Assembly (NCBI GenBank): GCA_032209605.1
Contig: JASFXZ010000032.1
Location: 6,449,722-6,513,721, forward strand
DNA from: Mactromeris polynyma
Taxonomy: Eukaryota; Mollusca; Bivalvia; Venerida; Mactridae
Length of the DNA: 64,000 nucleotides
Direction: 5' to 3'
Shown here: positions 37,001 through 48,455 of the stretch, one piece after another
How the letters are laid out: every line of letters begins with the position of its first letter
Position numbering within the stretch: position 1 is the stretch's first letter
The notes under the pieces: generated by a model
Databases searched by the model: none
Seen by the model: only the letters and a program-made list of their open reading frames with translations
Told to the model about the DNA's origin: nothing
Program-made: the position numbers and the translations under genes

Positions 37001-40000
37001 TTTGTTTTTTAACACGGGTGTCACGATACGCCTGAAGCATATCACAATATATTGCAATACATTAGCACAGTGCGAATTTTGTTTAACCTAAATTAAGATG
37101 ACTAAAGAACGTTCGCTCACTAGGGAAGCAGGAAAAGATATCTTATGTCTCAGGCCATGCTTTTTGCGGTTCCTGACCCATACTTGACTTTAAGTGATAT
37201 GTCAATTATATTCAGTTGCTAATACAACAGCAGCAAACAAGGAAACTGACGCACAAATTCTGCACAGTAGGGGCAAAAATTGTGTTTGGGCTAATTTTGG
37301 TGGACCAGTCAGTGTACAACAAACTAACAATATATTAAGAATGGCCAAATGATAATTAGAATCAATTCCCATATTGAAAAATTATTAACGCGGTAACATA
37401 AAATAATCAAGTAAAGCACAAATCCAGGGACGAAAGGGAGACTACTCTATCTACATGTAAATCAAGAAGCAGACGGACCTGTTTTCTCGTTCACCCTTAC
37501 CTTAATGTCTGTAAGTTTCTCTTTCTCAAAAACTTTCATCTGATTCTGTAGCCCCTGACTACCAATGGCGGCGTCTGCTGCAGCTTTCTGTAACTCTGTC
37601 TCCGCCTGTAAATGTCCGACAAATCTGTATATATACTTTTGTAATAACATAATAACAGAGTCAGCGGTGATGATGCTGGTATGTTCCATTGTAAGAGAAG
37701 GAAATACAGTAAAACCTCACCTAAAGACCACCTCAATAATAAGACCACCTCAATAATAAGACCACCTCAGAAATAAGACCACCTCAATAATAAGACAACC
37801 TAAAAAATAAGACCACCTCAATAATAAGACCATCTTAATAATAAGACCACCTCAATAATAAGACCGCCTCAATAATAAGACCACCTCAAAAATGCTGAAA
37901 AACACCAGTTTTCAAGGGTCCTAAAAGGTGGTCTTATTATTGAGGTTTTACTGTATTGGTTTGATGCCCCAGTTATTCCCAAAGAGCTCAAGAGTTATTA
38001 ATGCATGCACCCCACAATCATATCAATACCCAAAGAATGATCTCGCACTAAAAATAATGATCGAGTGATTTAAACTACACTTAGTATCATAAATATGAAA
38101 TAACAAAGGGACCTTGTTTATTCAACAACCGTCTATCCGAATATTTGGTATCATTCGAAATAAATATCAGGTCCCGATGTATCTCCTTATGCACATTGAA
38201 TTGAAATGGGCTATTCGAAACCATGTATTATTCATTATAAACTTTCGGACCCGATGAATTCAAATTAACAAGATCTGACTGTACAAAAAAGAGAGGAGGA
38301 CTTTTCATTCAAGAAAGTAGACACCAGTCATGGTACTGAAGAACACATCTTTAATATGTAAACAGCAACATGAAAAAATATGTTTGAGAAATGAAATACA
38401 AAGTGAAGCAAATTAAATATTCTTTTCATACCCTGAATGTCCAAGGCATTTCAATTTAAATGCAAATAGAAGGATATAATAATACTAATAGTTACATAAA
38501 ATATATGCCCATACAATGAATAGAAAGGTCTTTGAGTCTATTTTATTAATACATAGTTATAATGGTATATAGAATAATATATCGAAAAACTGCAAAATAA
38601 GCTTCAATATATTTAAAATACTGTTTAAATAGTTTAACCAATAACAGGTTGTTTACATAGGTCATCCACAAAAATTAAGAAAGTACATTATGTCAATTTT
38701 CTGCTTTTGTGGGCAAGTTTTTTTTTTAAGTCAAAAATTAAAAAAATTAAATCCGTCAAAATTGTGGGTTTAGGTAAGGAAACAAGGATTTTTTACTGAT
38801 GACCTTAGACAATGTATGTCCTGGGATCTGGTACATAGAATCACAACATTAATGCATTTATCAATGTTTTGCCATAATGGGGGATAATGGGGTTACATGG
38901 GACTTTAGACAGAAGACGATTCCCGACAGCAGGGAATTTGACACACTAAATGCTTAATACATCCTGGAAGTGGGGAATCAGCATCTCCCACTGTTAAGAA
39001 TTAGCTACTTGGCTGAAGGGTGGGGAATTGAACCCCAAAAACGATTGTCTCATTCCCCTGAGTCAGCCTGCCACTCCCCCCACCCCTGGGGCAAAATATT
39101 GATAGGTGCATAAATATCACTATCATGTGTAATGCATTAGTTTACAACAATCATTGCTGATACAACAATATAGAGGGATGTTGCAAAACTATTGTAACTG
39201 CTTCTTTACCAACTCAGAGTTAAAATTCTTTTGCAACAACCCTTGTTATCTAAGTAAAGCAAATTTTTTCTGGTGAAAATTCCGTAAAAATCTTTGTGAG
39301 TCAATTCTTAGTCGCAAACAAACAGTGATCGACTTTCTCATGCTATGAAATATACTTTGCAACAACTCTGGTTATCTTAGTAAAGTGATGTTTGTCCCAC
39401 AACAATTCCATAAAATCTTTGTGAGTGAATTCTTAGTCAGAAAAATATGGTGGCTTTTGACATTATGAAACACAATTAACATGTACAATTAGTTTGTATG
39501 AGTAGATTTATCATCATCTATTCCTGATCTGTGTAATACGTAACTAACGAAATAATGCCACATTAATTAACAATTACTGATTTCTGGTAATATATAGAAA
39601 CACACAAAACCTACTACAGGTGCATTCAAGGTTTACAGTCACCCTACTACAGGTGCATTCAAGGTTTCAGTCACCCCTGTTCCCACCATTAATTGATCAT
39701 ATAACCCAGCAAATGATTACAAAGACGCACAAGGTTCAAAGTACAGTGGAAACACATGTATAACGTACTCGGTTATAACAGTAAATCTGATAGTACGTAG
39801 TATTTTTATTCCCCAACCAAGTTCTTATATGTTTTATTGTATAACTACACTAAACCATTGTTTAAATTTCTAAAACATTGCATTTTAATACATGTACAGG
39901 TTTTTGATATGTTTCAATAAATTGTTGTATGTACTGGTACATTCATTTCGTCCATTAATAAACAAAATAAAATGCTACACATAAAAATATTTCAGTTGAA

Positions 40001-43000
40001 AACAAGAAACAAGTCAACAGTAATGGACGTTATAACAAATTAGATATATCCATACAATTATACACTGTATCAGTATAACAAAGTTTGGATACAACAAAAT
40101 AAATCTCCAGGTCCCAAGAAATTCATTATAAGCTTGTATCACTGAATACTTTCACCCACCAGTTCTATAAACGATAGATTCTGGAAGTCCCAATCTTATA
40201 AAAAGCATTTTTAAAAAATATATTTCAGATTCTGGGAGGAATTTAGAGACCAAGAAAATGAACAGAATTTAATTCAATAAAGATATGTGACTTTATTGAA
40301 CTTTACAAACAAGTTATCCATTAAAAGTTCGATCAGCAATATATAACATTATAATATGGATATGTAAAACAATATGGTGATTATAATATTATATTTTTTA
40401 CACAATATAATCTGTAAAGATGGATGAAAGCGATACTGATCTACCAGCATACAAATTACGAAGCTGATAAACTTGTTTCCCTTTCTCCACGTGAAATGAA
40501 TGGAAGACTAGCGGATAGATGATACGTAAGCACAAGAGATTGTCATGAGTTCTCTCCCCTTCTATTTCCCCTTTATAGTAATTGTCTTTACCGGGTATGT
40601 ATAAATACACTATAGAAAGGATGAAGGGAGACAACTCTAGAAGGGATAAAGGGAGAGAACTCAAGAAGGGATAAAGGGAGAGAACTCATGACAATCTCCT
40701 GTGAATAAAAGCTAGGTTTCATGAAGCATTTGGAAATATTCATTACCATATTACCAGGAGTCATAAGCACCAGAAAACAAGTAATTAACTGTGTCAATCT
40801 TGACCGTACTATAATTTTACTTAGAACCAAGGAGCCTAGTTCCAGTATATAAGGCATAAAATTGAGCATGGTTACAGTTTAGCTTCTTTATCATCCAATA
40901 TATTGCCGTTACTCAGTCACTTCTCAAGTTTTTTTACCCAATCAAAATTATTCAAAAGATGTGTGATTAAATATTACCACATGTTACAGTGAACATTAAC
41001 AAGTAAGCATAGAAGTGATATATTACATACATACATCAATATTGTACTATACTGATGGTATTACATGGGGAAGTTATGTAGGGGGTGTATAACAGGAAAT
41101 ATTATATGCATTTACAGAAAAATATGAATAAAATCAGAATATAATGAAATAATTTTGCAACATAATGGTATGCAACAAAATGATTGCTATTTTTGGATTA
41201 TTTCTGTTCTCCAGCAAATGCTGTTAATGACATTTTTGTCATCATTGTTAATTAACAAAATTTGAATCATAATAAACCAAGAATTAAGGAATTGAGTAGT
41301 AATGCTGAAGTACCAGGGCTCTAGAAATCCACTAGCCCGACGTCCCGGACTAGTCCAATGCTGAATCGGGCTACCAACAGTTGAGTTGAAGTTAATTCCG
41401 GACAAGTCTATTTTTTAAGCTAACCAACATCAGCAAGTGTTCAGTTGTAAGTCAAACCTTAGAATCCAACGAACACATACATGTGATTTTTAATTTTAGA
41501 TTGTGAAGCTATCATTGTGTATGTTTCTTTGTTACTAAATTGACCGATATTCTCGGACAACTAGCTTCCTATGTCAGACAAGACAAATTTTATATTTCAA
41601 ATAAACCGAGACAAGTGTCTTTGAAAAAAAAGTCTAGAGCCCTGAGTACACAAAATGGGTGCTTTCAATACAGTGCATGATATTTCCTACTATCCACACA
41701 CCCCTACACCTGGAGTACAATAATACAGTCATATCAATGTAAATATAATATTGTATATGAGGAGATGGAATACTTTCATGGTATATCTCAGACTCACTGT
41801 ACAACAGGATGTATTCAGAAAGTAGTTGAAGTCTTTCAACAACATTTTTTTTATATGATAGAACTATTATTGTGTCCTCATACCTATTTTTCTAATTTTC
41901 ACTAAAGTAATCAAATAAAAAGGTATTCATCACGCTCCTGTGCATCCAATAAAAGCTTTCAGTAAATTAAATGAAAACACTTTATAATATCATGAAAGCC
42001 AAATTAATGATTTCATTTAACTCCTTCAAAATGATAATACTAATTAAGTAATGCTGTTTCATCACACATTAGAAATACATGCACATATACTTAACGCCAT
42101 TAAAAACGCAACTCTTTCACTTAGCCTTCATGATGTTCCAAGGGTTGAAATGTATCTTTGTTACAAATGAGTAAATCTATCTTCAGAAAGAAATTAAACT
42201 ATAGCCATAGTATTCATATTTCATAATTGATCAACTTTTGGAAACTATATTTGAGAATTGAAATATAACAAGAGATGTTTGTAAAACATTATGCCCCCTG
42301 TGACCTTGACCTTTGACCCTATGACCCCAAAATCAATAGGGTTCCTCTGCTACCTAAGAGGAATGTGTGTGGACCAAGTTTGAGGATGATAGGTCAATGG
42401 GTTCTTGAGTTATTAATCAGAAACGAGGTTACAGACCGCCCAACGGACGGTAGGGCAGACCAACTGATGGACCAACCGACATGTGCAAACTAATATGCCC
42501 TCTCTTCTTTGAAGGGGGGCATAATTATTTCTATATCAAGTCACTTTGTAGACGTGGACAATTTTTAATTGCGTTTTTAACTTTTAATGGAGTGGAGTAT
42601 AATTCATGTATGCAGACTGGAGATGAATGGCAAACTCTCCTCTATTAAATTGCCTTCAAATTCCAAAAATAATGCTAGAAACAGCAACAGTATCAACATT
42701 TTCTTCTTTCAGTTGAGAAAGACTCCAAACCCCATTTGCTTCCAATAGATTATATCTCTAGCTACGGACCTGTATAACCCAATATTACTGGGGCGATATG
42801 ACATTTCTTATCCTCCTATAACCAGGTAATATATTTACAATAATTTGACTGTACAAGAACATACTTACAACAAAAGGTAACAAGTCATGTTTACCTGATT
42901 CTATTTGGAGCAAAATGAAGCAAAGACATTAATACAGTATTTCTCTGGGACGTATAGTCCGAACATATTAACATGATCCTGACCTTTATGCAGAAATATA

Positions 43001-46000
43001 TGTATATACATCGATTATGCTGACTGTACAATTTTCCGTGAGCATCATCGGTATTTTTTGTTGCAGTCACGGAAATCATTGCATGCTTTTCATCATACAT
43101 TATTAAATGACCAAATGTGTTCAAAAATACGACGAGGGCCGAAGTTAATCGGATTAGAGACAAAGATAAATTTAGATAATCATTCTACTGTGAAATTATG
43201 CTAATAGAGGTCAGAAGGATCAGGTTAATTTGTCCGAGTAACACAGCAAATAAATAATTCAGCCACATTCAGACTTAATAATTACCAGGATATCATAAGT
43301 TATCTTCCCTTCTATATGCCTTGCGTAGTCTATGTATATATAGTACATACATCATACATAGCATACAGAAGGGGAAATAACTCATAACAATCTCCTGTGC
43401 CCTGAACATTGTCTTTCACAAAAGCGCAATAACTAAACACGTCAGTCTATAAAAGTTATGAAAATCACACTTCAAAGAACTGCAGCAGACTATCAAACAA
43501 GATCTAATGCATGAAAAACTTGTATGACATAGAAAAAAGAATAGCGTTCTGATATAATTGTGCATGCATCTACAATGTATTACCCAAGTCTGTTATGATA
43601 CATACAATCTATATCTATAGATATAATTAACTTGCATACACATAGCCATTTCAAATTTCTAATAATACTTTTTTGTTTTATAATAACACCTTACAAGTTT
43701 CTGTTTACCATGATACCATGTCACCATGCATGTACAATTATATACTATACCTCGATAGAAGATTTACGTATAAAACATAAGATCAACTCACCGCAGACTG
43801 TCAAAGAGTTAAGGAAAGTACTCAGTTTTATATTGCAATATTGTTAATGAACAACTTTCAAGCTTTAAATCAAGCATTTGGGCAACCTTTTTTACTTGGG
43901 TTTTAATAACAAAGTAGTAATAATAATTTTGTGTGAAAAGTATTACATTCCTTCTACTATAATACATATATACTGTAGAAAGGATAAAGAGAGATAATTT
44001 AAGAAAGAACAAAGGGAGATAATTTAAGAAAGAACAAAGGGAGAGAATTTAAGAAACAACATAGGGAGAAAATTTAAGAAAAAAACAAAGGGAGATAATT
44101 TAAGAAAGAACAAAGGGAGATAATTCAAGAAAGAACAAAGGGACAGAATTCATGAAAATCTTCAGTGTTATTACCCATAACTCATACACAGTGTTTCAGC
44201 AAGACAAAGGATACAATAGAATGAGCATCACCGGGTTTTTTATCCCGCACTTTCTCCAAATTCTTTCTCTGTTTTATTTCTCGGCTAATGGCACTTTGTT
44301 CAGATTTGATAACTTGCTGAAAACGTAAATGACATAAGTTGTTATACGAAACAATGATAATTACAAGACAGAAAAATGAGCAAAACGGATCCATATTCCC
44401 TGATTTGTTCAACCAGTAGATCTGATCAATGTTTCAGTCATCATAATTCATGGATCAAGCATAAAATTATATAGATATAGTTAAAGGTACATAGTCTTAT
44501 TTTCTATCGAGTAATAGTTTTGAGAAGATGCCAAGTTAATGCCTTCATACAGATGCACTTTAAAACACTGCATTGTAACTTTTTAAAAAAAGATTCTTAA
44601 AGCCATAAAACACGAGTCTGATACAGGTATTTTCCATGCTAGCGCTAACTTGGCAGGTAGGTCAGATACTCGAATTTGTAGTTTTGGGAAACATGTAAGA
44701 AAAGTGACAATCCAGTGCCGTAGAGTACATCTGTATGAAAGTAATTACCACAGAGATTTTCATATCTATGACTAAGCATATTTTGTCAAAAAAGACTATG
44801 TACTTTTTTTAAATGTTTCCACACAGATTGCATATACTTATCTTAATCCTATATCATTTTATTAAACAATTCCTGCCAATCACTCTCAGAGACTAAGCAT
44901 ATGTTGTCAAAAAAGACTATGACACACAGTTTGCATATACTTATCTTAAACTTATATCATTTTACATGGATTATTAAACAATTCCTGCCAATCACTCTCA
45001 GAGACATGCTTCCTGTGTTTTAGAACTCTCTCCAAATTAGGGATTGTGAAGTTTGTAGCAGAGAAGATTTGAAGTTATTTTTATGGTTTTTTATTCCTTA
45101 AATGTTGAAAGCAGACGTACCTTCACTTTTTTACACTTTGGACCATACGCTGTCAATGGCTTTATAACTTTACTTTCTAATCTGTGAATCTGTAAAATAA
45201 ATTCATGTATCAGTACAAACATATAGGTGATGAGAACATGCATGGATCCAAAGAGGGGCCGGGGAGCGTAACTGTTCCGAGTGTCACCTTGATACAAGCC
45301 AGCTGAATCATTCACTCTACATGTCACCTCAACAGATTAAACATTTGTGCCAATTTATGTCAAACTCCTTTTAGGGGTCAAAGAGATACAGAGCAGAAAA
45401 ACAACTCTACCAAAAACAATATCTCCCCCATTATATGGGGGAGACATAATGATTGAAATTAATAAAAAAATACAATAATCATAGTACATGTACATGGAAC
45501 ATTACAAATAATTCAATGGGGGTAAATCTGATTCTTTATTTAATTTTATACTGTAAAATCAGAAATATTTGGAAGGGATCAATTTTCACTAATTTCACAA
45601 GATGGATAAATACTCGCAATAATAAATGCTCGCTGCATTTTTAAAAAAACTGTATGGGGATAGGCTGCTTGCACATTCACCCACCGCCAATATTCAAGCA
45701 TCAGTTAAATCTTGCTTACCTCAGCATCTCTGTAGTCTTGTATGGCAGCCAGATTGTGAGCGAAATCTGTCAGATTCTTTTTAGTAGAGAGACTGATCTT
45801 CTCTTTATCTGTGTATTCAACTACTTGCTTTGACAGTAAATCACCTACAGATGGAATGTAAAACACGAAACTGATTCAGTACATTATTGCTTGATAGTTG
45901 TCACAAACATTCAAACTAGAATTTTGATGCATGCCCAAAAAGTATCAACGTCACCCCCCATAATATATAATATACAATATGACATACACAATATAACATA

Positions 46001-48455
46001 TTCAAAATAACATATACAATATAACATATACAATATAACATATACAATATGACATATACAATAAAACATAAACAATATAACATATACAATATGACATACA
46101 CAATATAACATATACTATATAACGTATGCAATATAACATAAACAATATAACATATTCAATATAACATATACAATATAACATATGCAATATAACATAAACA
46201 ATATAACATACACAATATAACATATTCAATATAACATATACAATATAACGTATGCAATATAACATAAACAATATAACATATTCAATATAACATATACAAT
46301 ATAACATATGCAATATAACATAAACAATATAACATACACAATATAACATATTCAATATAACATATACAATATAACGTATGCAATATAACATAAACAATAT
46401 AACATATTCAATATAACATATATAATATAACATATACAATATAACATAAACAATATAATGTATGCAATATAATATATGCAATATAACATAAACAATATAA
46501 TGTATGCAATATAATATATGCAATATAACATAAACAATATAACATATGCAATATAACATAAACAATACAACATATTCAATATAACATATACAATATAACA
46601 TAAACAATATAATGTATGCATTATAACATATACAATATAACATATATACAATATAACATAAACAATATAATGTATGCAATACAATGTATGCAATATAATG
46701 TATGCAATATAATATATGCAATATAACATATACAATATAACATAAACAATTTAATGTATGCAATATAAAATATACAATATAACAAATACAATATAACATA
46801 TGCAATATAACATATACAATTAAACATGAACAATATAACATATACAATTTTACATATACAATTTAACATAAACAATATAACAGCAACTGTGATGACTATG
46901 CAGCACTCACTGCAAACATGCTTGACAGCAAAAGTGAAAAAATGCAGTACCTTAACCAACCCATGCAAAGGGGTAGGTCCACTTCACAATTGGCCCTGTG
47001 TCAAGAGAACCTACCCCTTTGCTGAGGCTCATTTTTTTGCCTCTGTCGTTCAGGATATTTTCCATGTCACTTCCTCCAGTGTTACAGGTGCATACGGAAA
47101 AAAATCTTTAAAATAGCAATCAACCTAGCAACCCATACCAAATAGTGTGGCTTAGGGTAACAACAGGATACAATTCATTGAAGATAACATTTACCTTTAT
47201 CTCTCATCCTGGCAATCTTCCGGGTGATAGAGCTGAGCGTCTCACAAAAAGCACCATAGTTCTTCTCCACATTTGTTGCTCGTTCCTGACAAAATTTTAC
47301 CTGTTTCTCCCTGAAAAAAAAATCAGATAACATTTGAACAGCATTAAAGAATATAAATCTTTCCAACAATTTAACAAATCTAAGACAATACTACAAGTTC
47401 AGAGAATGAGGAAATTACTGCGCAACCTCCCACAGCAACACCCCTCAGAAGACAAAAAGTCCAGAGGTATTTAGAGGAAGGGGGGCATAAAAATATACAG
47501 TTGTTGAAAAGAGAAGGCTAATTTGGAGATGTTGTACCAATGATTACAAAATGTTGCTCATAATTGCTGCAAAACATGTATTCACCAAACCTTTCATCCT
47601 CCCACATTGCAATTTATAAACATAGCATAAGGCAGGAATTTATTAATAATTGAAAGTTATAAACTACACATTGCGATGAGTAAAATTTCCACATTTAAGC
47701 TAAGAATCAACATACAAAGGAATCGGACCATCAGTTTGATTTTTATCGGTATTATCATCTTTTTCAGCATCAGTTATTTCCTTAATTTCATCTTCATTTT
47801 TATCCAATTTTCTAGAATCAGATTCTTTAGATTTGCTCTTATCATCTTTTTTATTCTTGGCAGCATATGATTTCTTCTTCATTTGATTATCCGAGTCTAC
47901 ATTGTCTGTCTCAATTTTATCGTTCATAAGTTTAGGGTCTTCCGATGGAAAACTTCTTTCATTCTTCTTCCTTTTCCTCATTTTATTTTCTTCTTCTGAA
48001 GCGGGTGTTCTGGTTTTGACATGTCTAGCCGATAGCTGTGTACTGCTATCTTCTTCATTCTCTCCTTCAGGAACAGCTTCTCTTTCTGCTGCGTTATGTA
48101 CAGCATGTGTGTCACCCCGAGTTCTTTTGTTTTGTTTCTGTTTTCTTTTACCAATTTTGCTTTGTGACAAATCACTGGCATCATAACTTCCATTTTCAGA
48201 CACAGTACCTTCATCCCAATGTACCTCAGCATCAAACCTTTCCTCATTCATGGCTTTACATTGATCATCAACATCGCTGTCCATTGTAGGTTCAGTTTCA
48301 TTTACATCATGATAAACATTCTCCATCTCTTGTTTCAAGTACCTTTCGGAAGCCACACTTTCCTCATCTTCACTAAATGTCATCAGTTTGTATGACTTAA
48401 CATTACCCTTGTTTGCCTTACTTTTCTTCTCTTTCTTCAAACCTTTCTCAGCCAT
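34017..48455 (-). CDS. CIBAR1-like: CIBAR-B: FAM92/CIBAR BAR-domain protein with long charged N-terminus, nine exons
   Basis: Coding exons in transcript order (minus strand): 48455-47716, 47310-47195, 45844-45720, 45189-45121, 44316-44215, 37605-37501, 36713-36600, 36100-35870, 34124-34017 (TGA). They total 1710 bp and 569 residues, all GT-AG and in frame. The BAR domain is about residues 248-457, with [35 protein letters not shown] and [16 protein letters not shown]. Against CIBAR-A, 24 of 38 residues match in the first BAR exon and 21 of 38 in the last. Exon 1 gives 246 Lys/Glu/Asp/Ser-rich, probably disordered residues (starting [11 protein letters not shown]) and ends at a GTATGT donor just before an in-frame stop. 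Exon 8 is Ser/Thr/Tyr/Gly-rich and exon 9 a run of Asp/Glu ending in PMRRQ. A ciliary-base membrane role is inferred from the family. Exon 1 is the least certain part. Confidence 0.83.
34276..34453. mobile_element. Pogo-like MITE, family II (CIBAR-B intron 8)
   Basis: It begins CAGTTGGATCTCGTTCGTTC and ends ACTAGGTCTGACTG, followed by TA. The interior has TTTATTTCGAATAA and AAGAAGATACATCGGGACCT, shared with the 59968 and 38106 copies. Length is 178 bp. It lies about 150 bp upstream (5') of the terminal coding exon in the gene's own direction. Confidence 0.65.
34912..35106. mobile_element. CAGGG-ended MITE (hAT-like), short copy
   Basis: The ends are CAGGACTCTAGAAATTAT and GTGGATTTCTAGAGCCCT. 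It shares the segment around CCGGGACATCGGGCTAGTGG, in reverse orientation, with the 13147 and 41314 copies. About 140 bp of the interior is missing. Confidence 0.55.
36351..36586 (+). repeat. Tandem duplication, 118-bp period (CIBAR-B intron 7)
   Basis: Two copies start GAGAGTCAAATTATCTCCCT (36351 and 36469) and differ by a few bases. The array ends about 15 bp from the donor of exon 7. Confidence 0.85.
37707..37953 (+). mobile_element. Pogo-like MITE, family I, with internal 17-bp expansion (CIBAR-B intron 5)
   Basis: Both ends are near-perfect (CAGTAAAACCTCACCTAAAG and its partner TTGAGGTTTTACTG) with TA on each side. The left half has been amplified into about eight units of AATAATAAGACCACCTC, making the element 247 bp instead of about 180. 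The expansion reuses a segment of the terminal repeat itself. Confidence 0.8.
38106..38281. mobile_element. Pogo-like MITE, family II (CIBAR-B intron 5)
   Basis: It starts GGGACCTTGTTTATTCAACA and ends AACAAGATCTGACTG, followed by TA. The interior has CCGATGTATCTCCTTATGCA. It is in the opposite orientation to the 34276 copy. Length is about 176 bp. Confidence 0.6.
39614..39683 (+). repeat. Two-unit tandem repeat, about 34 bp
   Basis: CCTACTACAGGTGCATTCAA occurs twice in succession, each time followed by GGTTT and CAGTCACCC. It lies in CIBAR-B intron 5. Confidence 0.7.
40531..40703. mobile_element. Foldback MITE, CACAGGAGATTGTC family, copy 1
   Basis: The left end CACAAGAGATTGTCATGAG and the right end CTCATGACAATCTCCTGTG are inverted repeats that continue into TTCTCTCCC. 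The right arm has an internally duplicated AAGGGATAAAGGGAGAGAAC. Length is 173 bp. Confidence 0.7.
41314..41644. mobile_element. CAGGG-ended MITE (hAT-like), copy 2 (CIBAR-B intron 5)
   Basis: It runs from CAGGGCTCTAGAAATCCAC to GTCTAGAGCCCTG, with a perfect 12-bp inverted repeat, and is 331 bp. AGTAC occurs immediately outside both ends, a possible partial target duplication. It is closely similar to the 13147 copy along its whole length. Confidence 0.7.
42086..42603. mobile_element. MITE (AAAAACGCAACT ends) interrupted by another repeat
   Basis: Outer parts 42086-42262 and about 42536-42603 together align with the reverse complement of the intact element at 31199-31453, starting ACTTAACGCCATTAAAAACG. 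They are split after GAGAATTGAAATAT by a 270-bp insertion of a different repeat. Confidence 0.75.
42266..42535. mobile_element. ACAAGAGATGTTTGTAAAAC repeat, nested copy
   Basis: It starts AACAAGAGATGTTTGTAAAA, then CATTATGCCCCCTGTGACC, and ends GGGGGGCATAATTATT. ATTATGCCCCC and GGGGGCATAAT are inverted relative to each other. A second copy, shorter inside, lies at 50173-50371. It encodes no protein. Confidence 0.7.
43285..43399. mobile_element. Foldback MITE, CACAGGAGATTGTC family, copy 2
   Basis: The left arm has ATCATAAGTTATCTTCCCTT; the right arm has GGGAAATAACTCATAACAAT then CTCCTGTG. The arms flank a TATGTATATATAGTACATAC centre. It is about 115 bp, inside CIBAR-B intron 5. Confidence 0.55.
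43975..44168 (+). repeat. Tandem array from a foldback-MITE arm, about seven 23-24-bp units
   Basis: Units resemble AAGAACAAAGGGAGATAATT and follow TACTGTAGAAAGGATAAAG; the last is GGGACAGAATTCATGAAAAT. The unit is the same motif duplicated within the 40531 element, so this looks like a runaway expansion of one arm. It ends about 45 bases from exon 5 of CIBAR-B. Confidence 0.65.
44481..44812. mobile_element. piggyBac-like TTAA MITE, copy C (CIBAR-B intron 4)
   Basis: TTAA then AGGTACATAGTCTTA on the left matches AAGACTATGTACTTTT and TTAA on the right. The centre has GCTAACTTGGCAGGTAGGTC. Length is 332 bp. Confidence 0.7.
44770..45004 (+). repeat. Duplication, about 121-bp period, across the MITE end
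   Basis: Two copies run from GACTAAGCATAT through ATTCCTGCCAATCACTCTCA. The first includes the right end of the TTAA MITE, so the duplication came after that insertion. Confidence 0.75.
45958..46880 (+). repeat. 14-bp AT-rich minisatellite, about 65 copies (CIBAR-B intron 2)
   Basis: The unit CAATATAACATATA varies at a few sites (CATAAA, CATATG, CATATT, GTATG). It forms a 0.92-kb block. Because 14 is not a multiple of 3, all minus-strand frames read a Tyr/Ile/Leu/Cys-rich periodic pattern that is open for up to 281 codons; this is an artefact of the repeat. Confidence 0.93.

Noticed and set aside
46002..46847. 281-codon minus-strand open frame rich in Tyr, Ile, Leu and Cys
   Set aside because: It lies wholly in the 14-bp tandem array. 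All frames are periodic and open, so it reflects the repeat and not a gene.
47700..48455. Stand-alone 251-residue Lys-rich gene
   Set aside because: It is possible, but a GTATGT donor near its end joins it in the correct phase to the CIBAR-B BAR exons, so it was assigned as exon 1.
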